From Persicobacter psychrovividus (lineage in GTDB: Bacteria > Bacteroidota > Bacteroidia > Cytophagales > Cyclobacteriaceae): a DNA stretch of 64,000 nt. Location of the stretch: assembly GCF_036492425.1 (NCBI RefSeq), contig NZ_AP025292.1, positions 124,001 to 188,000 of the forward strand, written 5' to 3'. How positions within the stretch are numbered: the stretch's first letter is position 1; every line of letters begins with the position of its first letter. Below, piece by piece: positions 26,562 through 34,877 of the stretch. A program made the position numbers and the translations under genes. The notes under the pieces are model-generated. The model was not told the DNA's origin, searched no databases, and was given only the letters and a program-made list of their open reading frames with translations.

Positions 26562-27824
26562 ATGGAGAAATTAAATCATAGTGAAGTGATCAGCCTGCTG
26601 TTGCAGCTGGCCGTAATCCTCGGCGTGGCGCGTCTTTTGGCTGAGCTGATCCGAAGGATGAAGCAACCTGCAGTGGTGGGGGAAATTTTAGCGGGAGTAT
26701 TATTGGGGCCGACGTTTTTTGGACAGATAGCGCCTGAACTTTGGGGTACCCTTTTCCCGACAAGCGGCTCTTCGGCCATTGTGCTTGACGGCTTTTTTCA
26801 GATTGCCGTCGTATTACTGCTCTTTATTGCAGGGCTTGAAGTGGAGCTTGACCTGGTGATTGAACAGGGGAAGAAAGCGGCCAACATCAGTTTGTCAGCC
26901 CTGATTATCCCTTTTATCCTGGGATTTGTAGGCCCTTATTTTGTGCCTGAATTCTTTGGGCTTGAAGACAGCGCCAACCACCTTGTCTTTGCCCTGTTTA
27001 TCGGGACAACCCTCTCGATTACGGCTTTGCCCGTGATTGCGCGAATCCTGATGGACCTGAATATCTTTAAAACCCGAACGGGGATGCTCATCATTGCTTC
27101 AGCCATGATTATCGATATTTTGGGCTGGCTGATCTTTACCGTTATCCTTTCGATGATGGGTTCTGAAAGTGGACACATGGGCTTGGGAGAAACTATTGGC
27201 CTGACTATGGGCTTTACCCTGCTGATGCTGACCGTTGGCCGATATGTAATTGATAAAGTGTTGCCGTGGATCAACGCCCGCTTGGCCTGGCCTGGCGGTC
27301 TGTTGTCGTTATCTATGGCCTTGTGTTTTTGTGCTGCCGCCTTTACCGAATGGATTGGCATTCATGCCATTTTTGGGTCTTTCATTGTTGGTATTGCCCT
27401 GGGCGATTCGGTACACCTTTCCGAAAGAGCCAAAGAAATTTTACATCATTTCATCAATAATATCTTTGCACCGCTATTTTTTGTATCGATAGGTTTGCAT
27501 GTCAATTTCATCGACAGCTTTAATTTATGGCTGGTGGTTGTACTGATTATAACCGCTTTTATCGGGAAAGTCGCTGGTGGATATACAGGGGCGAAAATCA
27601 GTGGACTGCCAAAGCATGACGCGCTGGCGATTGGTTTTGGAATGAATACGCATGGTACGTTGGAGGTGATTTTGGGCGCCATTGCTTTACAGGCGGGCTT
27701 GATCGATAATCAGCTTTTTGTAGCGATCGTGATCATGGTGTTGGTAACCATCATTATTTCTGCACCACTGCTGAAGATGTGTATTCAGCTTGGGAAGCGA
27801 GATGCGGAACAGGCTGCTCCCTGA
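26562..27824 (+). CDS. CPA2-family cation/proton antiporter
   Basis: 420 residues with about 12 hydrophobic helices. The family blocks are visible: VVGEILAGVLLGPTFFG near the N-terminus, FIAGLEVELDLV, and FALFIGTTLSITALPVIARI. The last carries the conserved unwound-helix region. GIHAIFGSFIVGIALGD and a final GMNTHGTLEVILG block complete the pattern of Kef/NapA-type Na+(K+)/H+ exchangers. It lacks the C-terminal TrkA-N domain of Kef proteins. The upstream Usp gene is probably co-transcribed and may act as its soluble regulatory partner. Confidence 0.9.
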   Translation: MEKLNHSEVISLLLQLAVILGVARLLAELIRRMKQPAVVGEILAGVLLGPTFFGQIAPELWGTLFPTSGSSAIVLDGFFQIAVVLLLFIAGLEVELDLVIEQGKKAANISLSALIIPFILGFVGPYFVPEFFGLEDSANHLVFALFIGTTLSITALPVIARILMDLNIFKTRTGMLIIASAMIIDILGWLIFTVILSMMGSESGHMGLGETIGLTMGFTLLMLTVGRYVIDKVLPWINARLAWPGGLLSLSMALCFCAAAFTEWIGIHAIFGSFIVGIALGDSVHLSERAKEILHHFINNIFAPLFFVSIGLHVNFIDSFNLWLVVVLIITAFIGKVAGGYTGAKISGLPKHDALAIGFGMNTHGTLEVILGAIALQAGLIDNQLFVAIVIMVLVTIIISAPLLKMCIQLGKRDAEQAAP

Positions 27825-27840
27825 GTCCGTTGAAAGACAC

Positions 27841-27881
27841 AAAAAAAGCCAATGGGTCATTGAACTCATTGGCTTTTTTTT
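27841..27881. terminator. Terminator after the usp-antiporter unit
   Basis: AAAAAGCCAATG/CATTGGCTTTTT stem with a 12-base loop and T-runs on both strands, 16 bases past the antiporter stop. Confidence 0.9.
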
Positions 27882-28036
27882 ATGAATGACTAACTGTTAT
27901 TTCGTTGTTCGTTTTTACCGGTTAAAATCCGACACTTTGTAAGTAGGCCTACGGCACTTCAGTCCAAAAGCCCTTTTGAAGAATCAGAAGGAATGTCTAT
28001 CGCGGGCCATTTTATTGTCTCTTACCAATCACGGTT

Positions 28037-28690
28037 TTAAATATCAAGACAGTTTCCTTCTTTGTAGTAAATACTGGTCATGGTTTCTTCAAAACTAATG
28101 GGCGAATGGCCATGAAAATCAATTTTCCTGAAGCCAGCATCAAGGATTTTCTGAATCCCCGGCTGATATTCTGGTCGGTCGGAATTATCCCATATAATCA
28201 CTCCTCTCGAGGTCAGCTTGCTCAATGCAACAGGCGCACAGGCATTGCGGTTTCGGCCATCAATCACGATAATATCAAAAGCGGTCTCTTGCTGCTGCAG
28301 GTGCTTGATGTAGCCGTTGTTGGTATCTTCTTCAAGAAAGGCTTTCGCATTTTTTATTTTGGCAATTATAGGAGAAATGTACTCGAAGTAACTTTTGTCG
28401 TGATCAACAGAAACAACGTGCTTGGCCCTTTGTGCAAACCATTTGGTGGAGTTGCCCATACCATATTCATAAACGGTGAGCTTCTTGGCAGGAAGAATAC
28501 GCGCTGAAATGAAATGAATACAGGCATAGGAAAACCATGGGATGGGCTCGTTATTTCCATCAATCGACTGTCCCGTGAACCTGCTTTCTGTCCAGCCTTT
28601 AGGTTCGAGATAAAATCGGTTTAAAAAATAGATATTAAGTAACCGTGCCGTGAAACGGTTTTTACGCAAGGCTTTTTTGATAAAACTCAT
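28037..28690 (-). CDS. Class I SAM-dependent methyltransferase-like protein
   Basis: 217 residues. A Rossmann-like fold is suggested by motif I TVYEYGMGNSTKWFA (residues ~72-86), an acidic motif II VVSVDHDKSYFEYI, and motif IV AFDIIVIDGRNRNAC. These fit SAM-binding methyltransferases related to the FkbM group; the substrate is unknown. A basic N-terminus (KKALRKNRFTARLLN) could associate with membranes. Divergent from a clear FkbM gene 181 bp away, hinting at a shared glycan-modification role. Confidence 0.72.
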   Translation of the reverse strand: MSFIKKALRKNRFTARLLNIYFLNRFYLEPKGWTESRFTGQSIDGNNEPIPWFSYACIHFISARILPAKKLTVYEYGMGNSTKWFAQRAKHVVSVDHDKSYFEYISPIIAKIKNAKAFLEEDTNNGYIKHLQQQETAFDIIVIDGRNRNACAPVALSKLTSRGVIIWDNSDRPEYQPGIQKILDAGFRKIDFHGHSPISFEETMTSIYYKEGNCLDI

Positions 28691-28871
28691 TTATAAAGTT
28701 GATTAATTTTCCGTATCGCCTTTATAAATAAAAGCTTGATGGTTAACTTGAAGAGCGGCGAATATTTTTTGCTTTTCCATAAATTTCACGAATTTAAAAA
28801 ATAAGAGGCAATATTAAAGTGATCCCCGCAATGAAATTAGCAATCAATATTTTTTAACGGCACTACACAAT

Positions 28872-29633
28872 ATGAACAGGATCATTCAGCAGTATATGCT
28901 GGCGAAAGCATGGTGGAAACTCCGCAGATATTTCTCTATAAAAAAGATACCCATTGAGCGATTGGGCTCAGCATATGGGGGCTGGGTGGTACCCAAAGGG
29001 GTGCTGAACAGTAAATCGGTCTGCTATTGCGCAGGAGCGGGGGAAGATATCAGTTTTGATTTGCTGCTGGCAGAGAAATATGAATGCGAGGTGCATATTT
29101 TTGATCCTACTCCACGGGCAGTGGAACACTTTAAAAAGGCGGAAAGTGCCATGCGGCAGCGAAAGGCGATGTCGATTTATAATGGCGCATGGGCCTACCC
29201 CACTACGCCGAAAGTGTTGGAGATGGTGCAGTTTCATGAGTGGGGAATTTGGGACAGGGATTCGGTGTTGAGATTTTACACCCCGGCGGATCCCTCCCAT
29301 GTGTCGCATTCAGCGGTAAACCTGCAAAAGACCGATCAGTACTTCGAGGCCCAGGTTTACAGCACTCAGCAACTGATGGACAATCTGGGGCATCAGCAAA
29401 TAGATATGCTCAAAATAGACATTGAAGGGGCTGAATATACGGTGATGAATAACCTGCTGAGCGAAGGGCTTTACCCTAAAATCCTTTGTGTGGAATTTGA
29501 TGAGGTCAATCACCCGCAGGATGAAAATGCGCTACTGCGGATGCGGGAAGCGCTTGAGGCATGGATTGAACGTGGTTATGATTTGGTGCATCAAGATGAA
29601 TTTTTCAACTCTACCCTCGTGAGGAGGACTTAA
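28872..29633 (+). CDS. FkbM family methyltransferase
   Basis: 253 residues. SVCYCAGAGEDISFDLLLA is motif I, EVHIFDPTPRAVEHF is the acidic loop after strand 2, and QIDMLKIDIEGAEYTVMNNL is the strand-4 block that defines FkbM. Members O-methylate sugars in polysaccharides and antibiotics. Together with the divergent methyltransferase-like gene and nearby glycosyltransferases it suggests surface-glycan decoration. No signal peptide. Ends 109 bp before glyQS. Confidence 0.88.
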   Translation: MNRIIQQYMLAKAWWKLRRYFSIKKIPIERLGSAYGGWVVPKGVLNSKSVCYCAGAGEDISFDLLLAEKYECEVHIFDPTPRAVEHFKKAESAMRQRKAMSIYNGAWAYPTTPKVLEMVQFHEWGIWDRDSVLRFYTPADPSHVSHSAVNLQKTDQYFEAQVYSTQQLMDNLGHQQIDMLKIDIEGAEYTVMNNLLSEGLYPKILCVEFDEVNHPQDENALLRMREALEAWIERGYDLVHQDEFFNSTLVRRT

Positions 29634-29661
29634 ATACCCCTTAATTGTCAAGGACATTCCT

Positions 29662-29669
29662 TATATTTG
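29662..29669 (+). promoter_or_regulatory. glyQS -7 promoter box
   Basis: TATATTTG, 73 bases before the ATG. A TTG occurs 14 bases upstream, shorter than the usual 17-23. Confidence 0.5.
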
Positions 29670-29742
29670 CAAGCAATGTGGCAGCGGCCTGCTGCCCATG
29701 ATTAAATAAGCAATTCAAAGAATCAATATATATTTTTCCAAG

Positions 29743-31221
29743 ATGGCTAAACAACAAGAAGAAAACGGCGCCTTAAAGGACATTATTTCGCACGCAAAAG
29801 AGTACGGATTCGTATATCCATCCTCTGAAATCTATGACGGCCTGCAGGCAGTTTATGATTACGGAGCATACGGGGTGGAATTGAAGAAAAACCTTAAAGA
29901 CGTTTGGTGGCAGTCAATGACTCGCCTGAACTCCAATGTTGTCGGTATCGATGCATCAATCTTCATGCACCCTACAACGTGGAAGGCCTCAGGGCACGTG
30001 GATTCTTTCAACGATCCGATGATCGACAACAAAGATTCCAATAAGCGTTACCGCGCCGATGTATTGGTGGAGGAGTTTGCAGCCAAATTGGAAGAAGAAG
30101 GCAAAGCGGAAGAGGCGAAAGCTTTGGAGCAGGAATTGGGACGTTTGCTGGAGGCGGAAGATCTTGAAGCTGTTCGTCAGTTGATCATCGACAAGGAGAT
30201 TGTTTGTCCAATCTCAGGAACATGCAACTGGACAGAAGTTCGCCAGTTCAACTTGATGTTCTCGACGCAAATCGGTTCAGTAGCCGATGATTCAAGTACC
30301 GTTTATCTTCGTCCTGAGACGGCGCAGGGTATTTTTGTAAACTTCCTGAATGTTCAGAAAACAGCCCGTATGAAGGTGCCTTTCGGTATCGCTCAGATCG
30401 GTAAAGCATTCCGTAACGAGATCGTTGCGCGTCAGTTCATCTTCCGTATGCGTGAGTTTGAGCAAATGGAAATGCAATTTTTCGTTCGCCCAGGAGAAGA
30501 AATGGAGTGGTACGAAAAGTGGAAAGAAAGCCGCATGAAATGGCACAAAGTGCTGGGTGTTCCTCAGGATCGTTTGCGTTTCCACGATCACGAGAAATTG
30601 GCGCACTATGCCAATGCAGCAGCGGATATCGAGTACAAATTCCCATTTGGCTTTAAAGAAGTGGAGGGAATTCACTCTCGTACGGATTTCGATTTAACAC
30701 AACATCAGGAGTTCTCGAGAAAGAAACAGCAGTATTTCGATACTGAGATCAATAAGAACTATATTCCTTATGTGGTAGAAACCTCTATTGGTGCTGACCG
30801 CTTGTTCTTGATGACCATGTTCAATGCCTTTACAGAAGAAATGGTTGGCGAAGGAGAGAAAGCGAAAAAACGTACTTTCTTGAAGTTCCACCCTGCCCTT
30901 GCCCCTGTAAAAGCAGCGATTTTCCCATTGACTAAAAAAGATGGTTTGCCAGATGTAGCGAAAGAGATTTTCAATGACCTGAAATACGATTTCAATTTGG
31001 TATATGAGGAGCAGCAATCTATCGGTAAGCGTTATACTCGTCAGGATTTGATCGGTACGCCTTTCTGTATTGCAGTAGATCACCAAACTTTGGAAGACAA
31101 AACAGTAACCATCCGTCACCGCGACTCTATGGAGCAAGAACGTGTGGCGATTGCAGATTTGCGTAAAGTGATCGGCGAAGCGGTTTCTATTTCTAAGATT
31201 TTCCGTGAGTTGGAAGACTAA
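29743..31221 (+). CDS. glyS: Glycyl-tRNA synthetase (single-chain, alpha2 type)
   Basis: Class II synthetase that charges tRNA-Gly. The 492-residue single-chain form, rather than separate alpha and beta chains, is the one found in Bacteroidota, Gram-positives and eukaryotes. Motifs are DYGAYGVELKKNLKDVWW near the N-terminus, motif 1 in LRPETAQGIFVNF, motif 2 IGKAFRNEIVARQFIFRMREFEQMEMQ-like (residues ~220-245), and motif 3 TSIGADRLFL. The C-terminal anticodon-binding domain runs from ~390 (APVKAAIFPL). ATG 29743. A terminator follows 25 bases past the stop. Confidence 0.96.
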   Translation: MAKQQEENGALKDIISHAKEYGFVYPSSEIYDGLQAVYDYGAYGVELKKNLKDVWWQSMTRLNSNVVGIDASIFMHPTTWKASGHVDSFNDPMIDNKDSNKRYRADVLVEEFAAKLEEEGKAEEAKALEQELGRLLEAEDLEAVRQLIIDKEIVCPISGTCNWTEVRQFNLMFSTQIGSVADDSSTVYLRPETAQGIFVNFLNVQKTARMKVPFGIAQIGKAFRNEIVARQFIFRMREFEQMEMQFFVRPGEEMEWYEKWKESRMKWHKVLGVPQDRLRFHDHEKLAHYANAAADIEYKFPFGFKEVEGIHSRTDFDLTQHQEFSRKKQQYFDTEINKNYIPYVVETSIGADRLFLMTMFNAFTEEMVGEGEKAKKRTFLKFHPALAPVKAAIFPLTKKDGLPDVAKEIFNDLKYDFNLVYEEQQSIGKRYTRQDLIGTPFCIAVDHQTLEDKTVTIRHRDSMEQERVAIADLRKVIGEAVSISKIFRELED

Positions 31222-31245
31222 GCACTGCCTGTCATAAAAATATTT

Positions 31246-31277
31246 AAAGCGACTTCAGAGATGAGGTCGCTTTTTTT
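31246..31277 (+). terminator. glyQS terminator
   Basis: AAAGCGAC/GTCGCTTT stem with a 12-base loop and a run of seven T's. Confidence 0.85.
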
Positions 31278-31617
31278 GTAACTGAAAGTTTGGGGTATTG
31301 TAGATCAATAATTCAAGAACAATTCCAGTAATCCGAATTTGCAGCAGGATGGGAAGTTTAAAAAAATGCGCTTAATGATGTTGATAAAGTACAAATTGAT
31401 GTCGTTTTCCTGTGGAGGCATGAAACAGGAGTACCCCTTTAAAAAGCGTGTGAGCCTAATTTTAAATGAAAACAATCGGTGCTTAATGAGAAATTTATAT
31501 TTTTTTAATAAATGTCTGAAACCTGCAAGCGCTTTTTCGAGTTATAACATTTATACATTCGATAAATTGATCAAACCGATCTAAAGAAATACATTCCATT
31601 CCACAAGAGAAGTATTT
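31278..31617. other. Gap possibly holding a short transcript
   Basis: Follows the glyQS terminator and precedes a second terminator. The only frame (31339-31584) starts with TTG, or with ATG at 31366, and encodes an unremarkable basic peptide; I do not call it a gene. No RNA family was recognised. Confidence 0.3.
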
Positions 31618-31652
31618 ACCTGACAGCCACAGTCCACTGTCAGGTTTTTTTT
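31618..31652 (+). terminator. Orphan intrinsic terminator
   Basis: ACCTGACAG/CTGTCAGGT, a perfect 9-bp stem with a 10-base loop and eight T's. It lies 341 bases beyond the glyQS terminator with no annotated gene in between. Confidence 0.8.
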
Positions 31653-31657
31653 GTTCA

Positions 31658-31779
31658 AAAACTTCTTATTGTCGGGTTTTGGGGCGAAAATCCGAGCATT
31701 ATTTCAATTGTTGTTTATTTTACAACAAGCGTAATAAACTGCCGACTTCCCGACGTAAACTTGAACAATGAGAAGTTTT
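31658..31779. repeat. 122-bp inverted-repeat element with internal hairpin
   Basis: Outer arms AAAACTTCTTATTGT (31658-31672) and ACAATGAGAAGTTTT (31765-31779) pair over 15 positions with one G-U type exchange. Just inside, CGGG (31673-31676) can pair with CCCG (31749-31752). The centre holds a perfect hairpin TTGTTGT-TTATTTT-ACAACAA (31708-31728). It could be a structured RNA or a small terminal-inverted-repeat element. No protein frame covers it. Confidence 0.6.
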
Positions 31780-32040
31780 AGTGTCTTGAATTTGCATCAA
31801 CAGGCTTGATCAAATAAGCTTTTTATGGATGAATTGGCAATAAATGGGGCTTAATGACTTAGTTGCACTTATTTGTCAGTTGGGAAAACAGCCATTGATT
31901 TGGGATGTACTCAGCTTTATAAAGTTCAATATTAAACTAAAAAACAGAGCGTTTTCTCCTCAAAGATTATCGGGCTACCTCAGCCGACCTTATGGAAGAT
32001 TGTTTTAACTTGCTGAAAAATTAACATCACCTTGAATATC
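31780..32040. other. Upstream region of the phosphodiesterase lipoprotein gene
   Basis: About 260 bp with no recognised promoter box, ORF or RNA. Confidence 0.35.
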
Positions 32041-33276
32041 ATGCTGCGTTCCTTTATTTTTTTGCTGATCGCAGGCGGTCTTTTTGCCTGTAAATCCACA
32101 CCCAACAGTACTTCCGGTACGGGTTATCATCCGTTGATTCTCATTTCTGTGGATGGTTATCGCTTTGATTACACCGAGAAATTTCAGGCACCAAACATTC
32201 AGAAATTTGCTGAGGAAGGAGTAAAAGCCGAAGCATTGATTCCCTGCTACCCGAGCAAGACTTTCCCCAACCACTGGGCAGTAGCCACAGGTACTTATCC
32301 TGGTCATAATGGGCTGATTCATAATGCCTTTTTTTCAAAAAACTATCAGGCCACTTTTAAACTCGGTGATGCTGCCGAACGGAATAACCCCCGATGGTAT
32401 GGTGGCACTCCCATCTGGAAATTGGCAGAAGATCAGGGGAAAATTGCAGCCTGTTATTTTTGGCCCGGCTCGGAGGTGGAGCATGCAGGTCACCTTCCGA
32501 CTTATTACTACCCTTATCGGGAGTCCACACCTTTTAACGATCGGGTTGATCAGGTACTGAAATGGGCACAGCTTCCTGAAGGGGAACGGCCGGATTTTAT
32601 CACTTTGTATTTTCATGAACCCGACCACAGTGGGCATCATTTCGGGCCAGACAGCAAAAAGACCAAGCAGGCAGTGGCCGAAGTGGATCGGGCTTTGGGC
32701 CGGTTGTTCCGCTTGATGAATGAAAAAGGGATTGCCCCTGATTATTTGTTAATCTCTGACCACGGCATGGTGGAAGTAACGCATGGAATTGATTACCAGG
32801 AACTGGCCGACTTCAATGGTTGCCAGGTGTTAAATGCTGGAGGCACACAATTGATGATTTACCCTGCCACTGAAACAAATATCGCGGGCTTGATAAAAGC
32901 ACTGGAAGCTAATGCGGACGGGCGCTATCGGGTGATTCAGAAAAAGGATGCCCCTGAATACTGGCATTATACACATCAGGATGTGCCAGATTTTTGGCTT
33001 GAAGCCAGCCCGCATTATATGTTTGTGGAGGCAGGAAGAAAGCCGTCGGCGGGAACGCATGGTTATGACCCGGCAGTACAGGATACGCATGCGATTTTTT
33101 ATGCTAATGGCCCGTCGTTTAAAAGGGGGATGACCATTCCCGCATTTGAAAATGTCAATATTTATCCATTGATGGCAAGGGTTTTAAACCTCAGCATTCC
33201 ACAGGGCATTGACGGGAATTTGTCTGTATTGCAACCGATACTGGAAGAGACGCAAAAAAAGGCCACCACGGAATAA
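32041..33276 (+). CDS. Ectonucleotide pyrophosphatase/phosphodiesterase-like lipoprotein
   Basis: 411 residues from ATG 32041. The signal MLRSFIFLLIAGGLFACKS has a lipobox cysteine at residue 17. The alkaline-phosphatase-superfamily fold shows the metal and nucleophile sites of NPP enzymes: LISVDGYRFDY (metal Asp), PSKTFPNH (nucleophile Thr), EPDHSGHHFGP (metal Asp/His), LISDHGM and GTHGYDP. It should cleave nucleotide phosphodiesters or phosphonate esters in the periplasm or at the cell surface. An in-frame TTG at 32032 is less likely as the start. Apparently monocistronic. Confidence 0.9.
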   Translation: MLRSFIFLLIAGGLFACKSTPNSTSGTGYHPLILISVDGYRFDYTEKFQAPNIQKFAEEGVKAEALIPCYPSKTFPNHWAVATGTYPGHNGLIHNAFFSKNYQATFKLGDAAERNNPRWYGGTPIWKLAEDQGKIAACYFWPGSEVEHAGHLPTYYYPYRESTPFNDRVDQVLKWAQLPEGERPDFITLYFHEPDHSGHHFGPDSKKTKQAVAEVDRALGRLFRLMNEKGIAPDYLLISDHGMVEVTHGIDYQELADFNGCQVLNAGGTQLMIYPATETNIAGLIKALEANADGRYRVIQKKDAPEYWHYTHQDVPDFWLEASPHYMFVEAGRKPSAGTHGYDPAVQDTHAIFYANGPSFKRGMTIPAFENVNIYPLMARVLNLSIPQGIDGNLSVLQPILEETQKKATTE

Positions 33277-33290
33277 CCGCGATGGCCTTT
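33254..33290 (-). terminator. Terminator of the 33.4-kb lipoprotein gene
   Basis: On the minus strand AAAGGCCATCGCGG pairs with CCGTGGTGGCCTTT, followed by T's. It overlaps the 3' end of the convergent phosphodiesterase gene. A second inverted repeat (33312-33320 with 33351-33359, CCTTTGGGC/GCCCGAAGG) sits between it and the lipoprotein stop. Confidence 0.7.
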
Positions 33291-33368
33291 AGCTTAGTTG
33301 GCTTGGGCCTGCCTTTGGGCGTCAATTTTCCCGATCAATAATGACGGGCCGCCCGAAGGAAGGGAAAG

Positions 33369-34376
33369 TTATTTGTTTGCTCTGAAAATCAGTTGATCGT
33401 ACTGTATTTCGGTGCCTCTCGTGTTTCCATCCAAATAAAAGGTGAAAATCCCCGAAAGGGCAATTTCCTGACCAGAATTCAGAAGACCTACTTGATTTAC
33501 AATAATGCCATCAGCTACCAGCTGATAAGTCTTGCCATCCTTTTGCAGTGTACCACTTACCTCCAGATCATTTGTGCCAATCGCAGCGGCTTCATCACTT
33601 TTAAAAAGCTTTTCAAGCTGGTCTGCTGTTTTTGATTTTACCGTCAGATCGAATTGTTCGCCAGAAGCGAGGGCTACTGTGAAATGTAAGTTTTGTCCGT
33701 CAAGTTCAACACTTTGTTCTTTAATATCATCCGTTTGAATACTTGACGTTTTATTGATGGCCGTGAATTTTTTAAACTCATCTGCCTTAATTTCAATCGT
33801 GTTACTTTCCTGTTGGTCGTTTACCACCTTCAGGTACATGGCCCCCCCAGTGTGTGGTTTCATATTATTTACCTGATAAGGTGTGAAGGGCGCGAAGGAT
33901 TTCTGATCCATGGAAACCATCAGTGTTCCGCCAGAACCGACGGGTGTTTCTGTGATGTCGAACGACTGTTCGTCGACCTTTTTATAAGTGATTTTAAAGT
34001 CTGCTAATTTGGTCGTAATCTCTTTTGTACTGTTGGTTTCGAGGACACCATTAACGGCCATCATCGCAGTGTAGGTAACACCAGGAAATAGCACGACATT
34101 GTTAATCACCTCTTTGTGGTCACCTGCCTGTGCGGGCAACTCCAATACTGGCTTGACATCCGAAATATTGGGATTGTCTTTTGACGTTTGAAAGAGCTTG
34201 ATCTCAAAATTGGCGTCGCCTTTGGTGGCGTATTCAACTGTAAACCCATGTATAGTTGCTGCTGACAAAGCAACAATTTCTGCATTGGCCGATTCGGTGG
34301 GTGCGCTGCTGTCCTTGTCCTTACAGGCGAAGAGCAATGCAGGTAGGATGCAAAGGAGGAGTAGTAGATTTTTCAT
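33369..34376 (-). CDS. Lipoprotein of unknown function
   Basis: 335 residues with a lipoprotein signal (MKNLLLLLCILPALLFACKD; lipobox cysteine at residue 18). After a Ser/Ala-rich linker the protein is beta-rich with repeated polar strands, and no catalytic motif or known domain was recognised. A region near 55-120 (GFTVEYATKGDANFEIKLF, PGVTYTAMMAVNG) reads like a fibronectin-type-III-like fold, but this is only an impression. Probably outer-membrane or periplasm facing. It stands alone, with its own terminator. Confidence 0.75.
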   Translation of the reverse strand: MKNLLLLLCILPALLFACKDKDSSAPTESANAEIVALSAATIHGFTVEYATKGDANFEIKLFQTSKDNPNISDVKPVLELPAQAGDHKEVINNVVLFPGVTYTAMMAVNGVLETNSTKEITTKLADFKITYKKVDEQSFDITETPVGSGGTLMVSMDQKSFAPFTPYQVNNMKPHTGGAMYLKVVNDQQESNTIEIKADEFKKFTAINKTSSIQTDDIKEQSVELDGQNLHFTVALASGEQFDLTVKSKTADQLEKLFKSDEAAAIGTNDLEVSGTLQKDGKTYQLVADGIIVNQVGLLNSGQEIALSGIFTFYLDGNTRGTEIQYDQLIFRANK

Positions 34377-34692
34377 GTTATTTATTTTGTAGGGTAATAA
34401 ATTTCTAAACGGAATTTTTTATGGTGGTGGTTAATTCTGTTTAAGTCAATGAGTTCAATCTTCCTTATTTTGGTAAATTACTACTATTCAGCATTCATGG
34501 AATTAGAATCTATTTAAACTTTTTCAAGATTCGATCAAATTTATCCTGTGTAGTCTCGGAATATTTTCTTCAAAAAATAGGCTGATCTGAATGCTGAAAA
34601 TACTCCTGAACACTTTTGTTGGAGGTTCGAGCCTGCTAAGCCAGGCGATGAAGCCAACACTAATCAAGGGCAGTTTCCCTGAAGTGGGGATC
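34377..34692. other. Intergenic region between lipoprotein gene and ade terminator
   Basis: Includes the lipoprotein's promoter region. A short stretch near 34620-34650 looks slightly like a tRNA T-arm, but no cloverleaf can be built. No gene called. Confidence 0.4.
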
Positions 34693-34726
34693 AAAAAAAT
34701 GCCTCAAGAGTATGATCTTGAGGCAT
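34693..34726 (-). terminator. Distal terminator of adenine deaminase gene
   Basis: On the minus strand ATGCCTCAAG-ATCATACT-CTTGAGGCAT is followed by seven T's. It lies about 150 bases past the ade stop, leaving a long 3' UTR. Confidence 0.75.
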
Positions 34727-34877
34727 CGAGATTGATGAAGAAGTTGGTATTGTTTGTAATTTTTCAGTTAAGTTATTGGAGCCATTTATCTTATAGCTCC
34801 ATAAACATAACATTAAGATTTGATGAATAAAAGAAAAAAGTTAATAAAAATCATGTTTTTCTATATTTTAACTCTTT

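Noticed and set aside
31339-31584. 81-codon frame between glyQS and its distal terminator
   Set aside because: Starts with TTG, has no family and poor composition. Kept only as an orphan-transcript question.
34617-34650. tRNA-like T-arm (GGTTCGAGCC)
   Set aside because: No full cloverleaf or acceptor stem could be built around it.
34591-34830. 79-codon plus-strand frame
   Set aside because: It crosses the minus-strand ade terminator and has no coding character.
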